NCBI GenBank assembly: GCA_904419095.1
Contig: CAJFQT010000048.1
Location: 1 to 9,826 of the forward strand
Length of the DNA stretch: 9,826 bases
DNA from: an uncultured Clostridia bacterium
GTDB lineage: Bacteria; Bacillota; Clostridia; TANB77; CAG-508
Direction of reading: 5' to 3'
The notes under the pieces were generated by a model. That model worked only from the letters and a program-made list of their open reading frames with translations, made no database searches and had not been told where the DNA came from. Below are positions 3,882-9,826 of the stretch, piece by piece (position 1 is the stretch's first letter; every line of letters starts with the position of its first letter). The position numbers were made by a program, and so were the translations under genes.

Positions 3882-6800
3882 TTGAATAAAGAAGAAAAAA
3901 TTCAAAGCGAAAATCAAAATGAAGTTAAAAATGAAAAAAGAATAGGAGAAGCAAAAACTGAAAATAATATTCAAAATTCTAAAAAAGTAGAAAAAGAAGA
4001 AATTAAATCAAATAAAAAAGATAATACTCAAAAGAAAACAAATTCAAAAAGGACAAAATTAAAAAGTAAGTCTAGAATGTTACTAGTATTAGCATTCATA
4101 ATTATATTTGCAATTATAACATATGTTTTTTTAAGAGGAAGTTATTTAGAGTACAAAGAATTAGGCGAGAGCTATGTGCAAGAATTTTTTACAAATTTAA
4201 AATTTCAATATTCAATAATGGCAATAAATTTCATAGTTCTATATTTTATAATATATATGACAAATAGAGGAATAAAAAAAGGATTAAAAGAATTTTTTGA
4301 TAAAGAAAAGAAACCAATGCCTAAATTATTAAATAAATCAATTTCACTTGTAGGTTCAGCACTAGTTAGTGTGTTTATTTCAAAACTATTGTCACAAAAA
4401 TTATTACTATTTGTAAGCAATGCATCTTTTGGAAAAACTGATCCAATATTTGGATTTGACATTGGATATTATATGTTCCAAAAGCCATTTATAGAAACTA
4501 TATTGCTATATTTAATAGGACTTGTAGTTGGAATTACTATTTACATGGCAGTATATTACATTATATCATTTAACAGATTCTTTGATGGAATAGATAGAGA
4601 ACTTTTAAAAAATAGTATTTTTATAAAAAAATTATTGAGAAATGTAATTTTAATTGCAATAGGAATAGGGTTATTAACATTTATAAATACACAAAATGTG
4701 ATGTTTGGAAATATCTTAACAATAGAAAATTCAGAAACAACAAGATATGATGGAGCAGATGGAAATTTAGAATTGACAGGAGCAAATTATACAGATGCAA
4801 CTATACAAAGATGGGGATATACTATATTTGCTATCCTAATAGTAGTATGTATTTGGAAAGCAGTTAATTATTTCAAAAAACAAAACACAAAAAATATAAT
4901 AAAAGTCTTAGCTATAATACCAGGATATTTAGTGATTCTATTTGTTGTAATGGTAGGATTTAATTTAATATTTACAAGTTCTAATAAATTAGACAAAGAA
5001 AAGAATAATATAGCAAATAACATAGAAAATACTAAAAGTGCATATAACATTGATGTTGAAGAAGTAAATATAGACAATTCAGGAACAATAACTGAAGAGG
5101 AAGTAGAAAACAATCAAGATGTAATTAATAATATACCACTAGTAACGTCAGATATAGTATTAAGTAATTTAAAACAAAATCAAACAGGAACAGGATATTA
5201 TTCATATAATACAGCAAGTGTTGCAAAATACAATATTGATGGAAAAGATCAATTAGTATATGTTTCACCTAGAGAAATAGTAAGTTCAGGAAGAACATAC
5301 ACAAACAAAACATATGAATACACACATGGAATGGGACAAATTGTAACATCAGCGACAACAACAACTGAAGATGGAAACATAGAATATATTCAAAAAGAAG
5401 TATCAGGGGAAGACGACAAATTAAATACTTCAGAGCAAAGAATATATTTTGGACTAGAAACAAACGAAATAATTGCAACAAATACAAAAAATACACAAGA
5501 ATATGACTATACAGATGAAGCGGGTAATGAATATACATCAACATATGAAGGCAAAGCCGGATTAGACTTAAATTTTATAGACAGACTTATATTAGGAATT
5601 ACTAAAGGAGATTTGAAATTAGCATTTACTGGAGAAATGACAGATGAAAGTAAAATCTTAATAAATAGAAACATCATAGAAAGAGCAAAAAAAGCAATGC
5701 CATATTTATGGTATGATGAGAATCCATACACGGTGGTAACTGATGAAGGGAAAATTGTATGGGTATTAGATGCATATACAGTTTCTAGTAGCTATCCTTA
5801 TTCACAATATATGAAAGTACAATATGACGATAAAAATGAGAAAATAAATTATATAAGAAATTCTGTAAAAGTTATAATTGATGCATATGATGGAACAATT
5901 ACATATTACATAACAGATGAAACAGACCCAATTGCAATGGCATATAACAATATGTATCCAGGATTATTCAAAAAAGATATACCAGAAGACATATCAGAAC
6001 ATTTTATCTATCCAGAGTATTTATATAAAATTCAGGCTGAACTATTAAAAATTTATCATAATACTAAGCCAGATATAATATATAGAGCAGATGATATATG
6101 GGATTTTGCAAAATATAATACGAGCAGAATAACAAAAACAACAGGAACTATACTAGAGCCATATTATACTATGGTGAACTTAAATGGTAAAGATGAAATA
6201 GGATTAATGCAAATTTACACACCAAATGAAAAGCAAAATTTAATATCATACTTAGTTGGAACTACAGAAGGGGAAACAAATAAATTAAAATTATATAAAT
6301 TTTCTCAAGATAGTAATATTGTAGGTCCGATGCAGTTAGAACAGCAAATAGAACAAGATGAAGCAATATCTGCAAATTTAGAAAGCTTGAATAAAACAGG
6401 AACTAAAGTAAGCAAAGAAATGATAGTTGTTCCAATACAAAATACTATTTTATATGTAGAGCCAATATATCAAACAATGTTAAATGATCCAAAAAACAAT
6501 TTGCCACAACTAAAAAGAGTAATAGTATCTTCTGGTAATAAAGTTGCAATAGGAAATACTCTAACAGAAGCACTTGGAAATTTATTATCAAGATATGCAG
6601 TAGATATAGAAGTTGAAAATACTGATGACATAGAAGGGCTAATAGAATCAATAATAAAAGCAAATAATAATTTAACAGAATCAAGTGAAAGTAATAATTG
6701 GGAAATGATTGGATCAGATATCCAAAAATTGCAAGAATTAATTAATTCATTAGAAAAAATGAAAGAAGAAGAGGATAGAAAAGAAACAGAAAATACTAAT

Positions 6801-6926
6801 AGTGATAACACTACATTAAATGAATCTAACGATACAAATACAGTAAATGATATTGTAAATAACAATATTGAAGAAAATTTAGTAAGTAACAATAGTGTAA
6901 CAACAACTATAAATGCAGCAAATTAG
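3882..6926 (+). CDS. UPF0182 family large membrane protein
   Basis: A 1014-residue protein of the UPF0182 family (COG1615), whose function is not established. The start is TTG at 3882, eight bases after a perfect AGGAGG; no in-frame ATG occurs until residue 66. Residues 1-65 are a Lys/Glu/Asn-rich cytoplasmic extension. About seven membrane segments follow at 66-85, 111-127, 153-176, 205-228, 253-270, 313-329 and 340-364, with DPIFGFDIGYYMFQKPF (187-203) matching the family's DP-x-F-G-x-D-x-x-x-Y-x-F-x-x-P-F signature. The rest is a large, probably extracytoplasmic domain; family blocks around residues 770-905 include EIGLMQIYTP, NLISYLVG, VVPIQNTILYVEP and LPQLKRVIVSS. The last 60 residues are an acidic Asn/Thr/Ser-rich tail. 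It lies 67 bases after ftsY, which may help insert it into the membrane. Confidence 0.93.
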   Translation: MNKEEKIQSENQNEVKNEKRIGEAKTENNIQNSKKVEKEEIKSNKKDNTQKKTNSKRTKLKSKSRMLLVLAFIIIFAIITYVFLRGSYLEYKELGESYVQEFFTNLKFQYSIMAINFIVLYFIIYMTNRGIKKGLKEFFDKEKKPMPKLLNKSISLVGSALVSVFISKLLSQKLLLFVSNASFGKTDPIFGFDIGYYMFQKPFIETILLYLIGLVVGITIYMAVYYIISFNRFFDGIDRELLKNSIFIKKLLRNVILIAIGIGLLTFINTQNVMFGNILTIENSETTRYDGADGNLELTGANYTDATIQRWGYTIFAILIVVCIWKAVNYFKKQNTKNIIKVLAIIPGYLVILFVVMVGFNLIFTSSNKLDKEKNNIANNIENTKSAYNIDVEEVNIDNSGTITEEEVENNQDVINNIPLVTSDIVLSNLKQNQTGTGYYSYNTASVAKYNIDGKDQLVYVSPREIVSSGRTYTNKTYEYTHGMGQIVTSATTTTEDGNIEYIQKEVSGEDDKLNTSEQRIYFGLETNEIIATNTKNTQEYDYTDEAGNEYTSTYEGKAGLDLNFIDRLILGITKGDLKLAFTGEMTDESKILINRNIIERAKKAMPYLWYDENPYTVVTDEGKIVWVLDAYTVSSSYPYSQYMKVQYDDKNEKINYIRNSVKVIIDAYDGTITYYITDETDPIAMAYNNMYPGLFKKDIPEDISEHFIYPEYLYKIQAELLKIYHNTKPDIIYRADDIWDFAKYNTSRITKTTGTILEPYYTMVNLNGKDEIGLMQIYTPNEKQNLISYLVGTTEGETNKLKLYKFSQDSNIVGPMQLEQQIEQDEAISANLESLNKTGTKVSKEMIVVPIQNTILYVEPIYQTMLNDPKNNLPQLKRVIVSSGNKVAIGNTLTEALGNLLSRYAVDIEVENTDDIEGLIESIIKANNNLTESSESNNWEMIGSDIQKLQELINSLEKMKEEEDRKETENTNSDNTTLNESNDTNTVNDIVNNNIEENLVSNNSVTTTINAAN

Positions 6927-7028
6927 AGTATAATTTTATATTAAAATTTAAGTTTAACAATATATTTAATTAATTAAATGATGTAAGAAATCAATTAAAA
7001 TGCAAATATATATGAATAAAAAAAAGCA

Positions 7029-7059
7029 AAAAATCCATCTTAATATAAGGTGGATTTTT
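7029..7059 (+). terminator. Terminator-like hairpin that buries the DUF5665 ribosome binding site
   Basis: AAAAATCCATCTT (7029-7041) pairs along 13 positions (one U-G) with AAGGTGGATTTTT (7047-7059), loop AATAT. The right arm ends in T5, followed by ATG and another T5. It lies 100 bases after the UPF0182 stop, as an intrinsic terminator should. The right arm also contains AAGGTGG (7047-7053), the only ribosome binding site for the ATG at 7060. Confidence 0.65.
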
Positions 7060-7350
7060 ATGTTTTTGAATAAAAAAAAGTACAATATTTTAGAAAAATC
7101 AATATCTGAATTGAATAAAGCTTTACAAGAGGGGAATCTTATAGAAATTAGCTATATCCTAGGAAATAAAAAAGAAATGATAAAAAGAAATTTAATATCA
7201 GGAATATTTAGAGGAGTAGGAATTGGAATTGGAGTAACAATCATTACAGCAATTTTAGTAATAATATTGCAAAAAATCGTATCTTTAAATATACCTATTA
7301 TTGGTGAATACATTGCTGACATAGTAGATATAGTCCAAAGGAGCAGATAG
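7060..7350 (+). CDS. DUF5665 family small membrane protein
   Basis: A 96-residue protein resembling the DUF5665 family of small Firmicute membrane proteins of unknown role. Residues 1-42 form a charged, probably cytoplasmic helical part (LEKSISELNKALQEGN at 11-26), then NLISGIFRGVGIGIGVTII (44-62) leads into a single long hydrophobic segment to about residue 78, and the tail NIPIIGEYIADIVDIVQ (77-93) is the typical ending of the family. ATG at 7060 is preferred to the in-frame ATGs at 7000 and 7012 because it has AAGGTGG six bases upstream and the earlier ones have no site and would put a terminator hairpin in the coding region. Translation may therefore need unfolding of that hairpin. The gene shares the strand with UPF0182 and ends before a strong bidirectional terminator. 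Confidence 0.8.
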   Translation: MFLNKKKYNILEKSISELNKALQEGNLIEISYILGNKKEMIKRNLISGIFRGVGIGIGVTIITAILVIILQKIVSLNIPIIGEYIADIVDIVQRSR

Positions 7351-7413
7351 CTATTAATTAATATAATATCAAGCTTGAAAAATGAATAGTAATATGTTAT
7401 ATTTTGTCATTGA

Positions 7414-7446
7414 AAAACACGTGGATTGGTTCAATCCACGTGTTTT
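7414..7446. terminator. Bidirectional terminator between DUF5665 and tyrS
   Basis: A perfect 14-bp stem (7414-7427 with 7433-7446) around a GGTTC loop, ending in TTTT on the plus strand and TTTTT on the minus strand. It stands between the convergent DUF5665 and tyrS genes, 17 bases past the tyrS stop. Confidence 0.9.
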
Positions 7447-7462
7447 AATATGTACAGAATAA

Positions 7463-8680
7463 TTAAACAATTAATTTATGAAAAACTTTTTTTCCTTTTT
7501 TCAATATAGCATAACCATCATTGAAATCTTTTTCTGATAATCTGTAATTAATATCAGAAATTTTTTCATCATTTAAAGAAATACCACCTTGAGTAATTAA
7601 AGTTCTAGCTTGACCTTTAGATGGAGCAATTCCAGATAATACTAAAGCATCTACTATTGAAATATTAATATCATCAAGTTTACTTGAAGGCATACTTTCT
7701 ATATTACCATTTCCAGTAAATAAAGCATTAGAAGCTTCTTCAGCTTTTTTAGCTTCTTCCTCTCCATGTACTAATTTTGTTATTTCAAAAGCCGCCACTT
7801 TTTTTGCCTCATTTATTCTTTCATCTTTAAAAGCACACAATTCTTTGATTTTTTCCATAGGTAAAAATGTAAGTAGGCATAGAACATTTTCAATACTATC
7901 ATCATCTACATTTCTCCAATATTGATAGAATTCATAAGGAGAAACTTTTGATGCATCAAGCCATAAAGCACCTTTTTCTGTTTTTCCCATTTTTTTACCT
8001 TCTTTAGTTGTAAGAAGTTTAAATGTTAAACCAAATGAATCATCTTTACCAATTTTTCTTATTAGTTCTACTCCGCCAATAATATTAGACCATTGGTCAT
8101 TTCCACCCATTTCTAATTTACAACCATATTTATTATATAAATATAAGAAATCATAAGATTGCATTAACATATATCCTAATTCAAAAAATGTTAATCCTTT
8201 TTCCATTCTTTGTTTATAACATTCAAAAGTAAGCATACGATTTACAGAGAAAAGACTTCCTATGTCACGCATAAAATCAATATAGTTCAAATCTAAAAGC
8301 CAATCGGCATTGTTTACAATTATAGCAGCATTTTCTCCTTCAAAACTAACAAATTTTTCAATTTGTTTTTTGATACAATCTACATTATAATCTATAGTTT
8401 CACGAGTCATCATTTTTCTCATATCTGTTTTTCCAGAAGGGTCACCAATTGAAGCTGTACCACCACCAACTAATATAATAGGCTTATGACCACATTTTTG
8501 CATGTGACTTGCAACCATTAAAGAAACAAAATGACCAACATGTAAACTATCAGCAGTAGGATCTATTCCAATATAAAAAGGAATTGATTTTCCACTTCCA
8601 AAAAGTTCTTTCAGTTCTTCTGGATGAGTCATTTGCTCAATATAGCCTCTTTCTTGTAAAATATTTAAAACATTTTCCAT
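7463..8680 (-). CDS. tyrS: Tyrosyl-tRNA synthetase
   Basis: TyrRS charges tRNA-Tyr with tyrosine in the cytoplasm, a class I aminoacyl-tRNA synthetase acting as a dimer. The 405-residue protein has the tyrosine pocket FYIGIDPTADSLHVGH (35-50) with the HIGH-type motif HVGH (47-50), the YMLMQSYD segment (170-177), GGNDQWSN (192-199) and the KMSKS-type loop KKMGKT (229-234). A C-terminal S4 RNA-binding domain (about 341-405, SGIAPSKGQARTLITQGG) completes the bacterial form. A TTG at 8681-8683 directly precedes the ATG at 8678-8680; ATG is preferred because GGGGTG (8687-8692) lies seven bases before it and only four before the TTG. Many Firmicute tyrS genes carry a T-box leader; the 64 bases upstream here are too short for one, and a terminator precedes them. 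Confidence 0.97.
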   Translation of the reverse strand: MENVLNILQERGYIEQMTHPEELKELFGSGKSIPFYIGIDPTADSLHVGHFVSLMVASHMQKCGHKPIILVGGGTASIGDPSGKTDMRKMMTRETIDYNVDCIKKQIEKFVSFEGENAAIIVNNADWLLDLNYIDFMRDIGSLFSVNRMLTFECYKQRMEKGLTFFELGYMLMQSYDFLYLYNKYGCKLEMGGNDQWSNIIGGVELIRKIGKDDSFGLTFKLLTTKEGKKMGKTEKGALWLDASKVSPYEFYQYWRNVDDDSIENVLCLLTFLPMEKIKELCAFKDERINEAKKVAAFEITKLVHGEEEAKKAEEASNALFTGNGNIESMPSSKLDDINISIVDALVLSGIAPSKGQARTLITQGGISLNDEKISDINYRLSEKDFNDGYAILKKGKKVFHKLIV

Positions 8681-8735
8681 CAATATTCACCCCTATATAT
8701 TTTATTTAAAATTTAAATCAAAACTAATATATATT

Positions 8736-8767
8736 AAAATAGCATTAACCAAGATTAATGCTATTTT
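8736..8767. terminator. Terminator overlapping the end of the zinc-ribbon gene
   Basis: AAAATAGCATTAA (8736-8748) pairs perfectly with TTAATGCTATTTT (8755-8767) around a six-base loop. It includes the last codons and the stop codon (8745-8747) of the minus-strand zinc-ribbon gene. On the minus strand the stem ends in TTTT followed by AATATA. It separates this gene from tyrS at least partly. Confidence 0.75.
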
Positions 8768-9035
8768 TAATATCACCATTTATAGCTATGTTATTATTTT
8801 CAGAAGAGTTATTAACAATTTTTGTAATATCATCATATCCTAAAAATCGATTAATATTCTTAATAGATATACCAGTTTCTCCTGAAATAATATCTAAATT
8901 ATCTTGAATACCATTTTCTTTAATATAATTTTTAAATGTAGAAAATTCTAAATTATCCTTTGCACTACATTTTGGACAAACATATCCATCTGTTACATAA
9001 AAACTACCACATCTACTACATTTACGAAATTCCAT
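8745..9035 (-). CDS. YvyF-like zinc-ribbon protein
   Basis: A 96-residue protein beginning MEFRKCSRCGSFYVTDGYVC. Cys6-x2-Cys9 and Cys20-x2-Cys23 form a zinc ribbon. The part after it (about 30-72) is helical and contains ISGETGISIKNINRFLGYDD (50-69), which resembles the helix-turn-helix of the flagellar-operon regulator YvyF (TIGR03826 type) and related clostridial zinc-ribbon proteins. The C-terminus is Asn/Ser-rich and weakly conserved in appearance. A DNA- or RNA-binding regulatory role is inferred from this architecture only; no flagellar gene is in view. ATG 9033-9035 follows GGAGG (9043-9047) by seven bases; an out-of-frame ATG at 9038-9040 is closer. A TACAAT -10 candidate lies at 9078-9083 with a poor -35. 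The gene precedes tyrS on the same strand. Confidence 0.75.
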   Translation of the reverse strand: MEFRKCSRCGSFYVTDGYVCPKCSAKDNLEFSTFKNYIKENGIQDNLDIISGETGISIKNINRFLGYDDITKIVNNSSENNNIAINGDIKNSINLG

Positions 9036-9047
9036 TTCATTACCTCC

Positions 9048-9478
9048 ATTTGTCTTTAGATAAAATATTTTTTTGTAATTGTATCATAAAAGATGTAAAA
9101 GATAAAGGGTTTTTGTTAAAAAATAGAAAATATTTATCCTTCAAATTTTTAAATTAATTTTACAAAATCAAGTCTAGACCTCAATACTAAACAATTAATG
9201 TCGAATTTTGCGATGAAAAGTAGTTTACAAATTAAAATAATTGTGTTAATATGTTAATAGATTTTCTTCAAATAAATTTATTATTTTAAATTAAAAAATA
9301 TAATCAACAATTAAATTTAAATCTAATTTATTAAAAATTTAAAAGTTACAAAAAATGTGCAGATATGATTTACAGAAGACTTTTAATAAATAATTTCATC
9401 AGTTATTAAATTTTAGTTTTCAAATATTTAATTCCAACATTACAAAAATATAATTGTTTATAATAAAGGAGGCGTTAA
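9048..9478. other. AT-rich intergenic stretch without a recognised gene
   Basis: About 430 bases separate the divergent zinc-ribbon and Rpn-like genes. I see no supported coding frame, no RNA gene and no strong hairpin. On the minus strand TACAAT (9083-9078) may be the zinc-ribbon -10. On the plus strand TATAAT occurs at 9449-9454 and 9459-9464; the first could start an Rpn-like transcript near 9461, without a good -35. A TGTCGAA heptamer at 9199-9205 equals the core of a Spo0A box but may be chance. Confidence 0.5.
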
Positions 9479-9826
9479 TTGAGACAAAATAAATTTACAT
9501 ATAAAGATTATTTAGAATATAAAGACTTTTTATCTAGTAAAAATTATTTACAAAAATATTTAGATAATTGGCAAAAAAATCAAGAGAAAAAAGATAGTTT
9601 AAATGAAGAAACATCCGAATATAATCTCGAAGAACATAAAAAAACAAATTATCCTCATGATAAGATATATAAAATGATATTAACAAATAAAGAAGAAGTT
9701 GTAAGTTTAATAAATCAAGTATTAAATATTGAAGAAGAAAAATATAAAATAACACAGGATAAAATTGAAATATATAAAAATAATTTTATAACTACATATA
9801 TGGAAAATAGAAGTTCAGATATAATT
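9479..9826 (+). CDS. Rpn family PD-(D/E)XK nuclease/putative transposase, N-terminal part (partial)
   Basis: A TTG start at 9479 follows AAAGGAGG (9465-9472) by six bases; the frame stays open for 116 codons to the window edge. Residues 1-57 are a charged, family-variable leader rich in Lys, Glu, Asn and Tyr. From about residue 58, YPHDKIYKMILTNKEEVVSL and then LINQVLNIEEEKYKIT and FITTYMENRSSDII (103-116) match the opening of Rpn/COG5464-type proteins (PF04754 group), where HDK is followed by a helix and the last Asp is part of the PD-(D/E)XK nuclease core. These proteins promote RecA-independent recombination in E. coli and are often multicopy in clostridia. The catalytic E/Q-x-K residues lie outside. 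Upstream it has only AT-rich DNA; no inverted repeats of a transposon are seen. Confidence 0.8.
   Translation, partial: MRQNKFTYKDYLEYKDFLSSKNYLQKYLDNWQKNQEKKDSLNEETSEYNLEEHKKTNYPHDKIYKMILTNKEEVVSLINQVLNIEEEKYKITQDKIEIYKNNFITTYMENRSSDII

Noticed and set aside
4205..6892. Several minus-strand frames opposite the UPF0182 gene
   Set aside because: All are Leu/Phe/Ser-rich shadows of an AT-rich plus-strand gene and lack ribosome binding sites.
7000..7059. Upstream ATG starts for the DUF5665 gene
   Set aside because: Neither 7000 nor 7012 has a ribosome binding site, and the added residues are encoded by a terminator-like hairpin; 7060 fits the family length better.
8960..9157. Plus-strand frame opposite the zinc-ribbon start
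   Set aside because: Antisense to a supported gene, with no ribosome binding site and a composition typical of a shadow frame.
9199..9205. TGTCGAA as a Spo0A box
   Set aside because: A single seven-base match in a long AT-rich gap, without a clear promoter or sporulation gene beside it, can be chance.
9534..9755. Minus-strand frame opposite the Rpn-like gene
   Set aside because: It is a Leu/Phe/Tyr-rich shadow of the plus-strand gene, which has a strong ribosome binding site and family similarity.

Overview
The window looks like a chromosomal segment of a very AT-rich Firmicute, most likely a Clostridia-type gut or anaerobic bacterium. This is inferred from A/T-ending codons, strong AGGAGG-type ribosome binding sites before nearly every gene, short hairpin-plus-T-run terminators, and the gene families present (FtsY, UPF0182 membrane protein, DUF5665, TyrRS with a C-terminal S4 domain, a YvyF-like zinc ribbon, an Rpn-type nuclease). 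No ribosomal RNA, tRNA, CRISPR array, insertion sequence or replication origin was found.

Positions 1-2700 read as an accessory, mosaic stretch of small genes, each with its own promoter and terminator. It begins with the N-terminal part of a minus-strand gene that resembles the long clostridial PemK/MazF-like proteins. A plus-strand cassette (267-799) follows. It has a strong extended -10 promoter, a 9-residue leader peptide, folded leader RNA, a second promoter inside an inverted repeat, two nested short reading frames and a terminator. Then come two minus-strand orphan genes: an 80-residue protein with a possible small beta-barrel, preceded by an attenuator-like leader, and a 108-residue protein with a near-consensus promoter. 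A class I SAM-dependent methyltransferase gene (2009-2665, minus) closes this part.

Positions 2844-7446 hold the core plus-strand block: ftsY (signal recognition particle receptor) with its own promoter, a 1014-residue UPF0182 membrane protein starting at TTG, and a small DUF5665 membrane protein whose ribosome binding site lies inside a terminator-like hairpin. A perfect 14-bp bidirectional terminator separates this block from the convergent minus-strand pair: a YvyF-like zinc-ribbon protein (8745-9035) and tyrS (7463-8680). A terminator overlaps the end of the zinc-ribbon gene, so tyrS probably depends on read-through or a weak private promoter; no T-box is present. After about 430 bp of AT-rich DNA without a recognised gene, an Rpn/PD-(D/E)XK nuclease-type gene starts at a TTG codon and runs off the right edge.

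The window does not contain an obvious new multi-gene defence or metabolic system. The most interesting signals are regulatory: the attenuator-like leader before the 80-residue gene, the leader-peptide cassette at 267-628, the terminator that masks the DUF5665 ribosome binding site, and a short T-box-like fragment at 1250-1316. All folds were worked out by eye and need an RNA-folding and conservation test.
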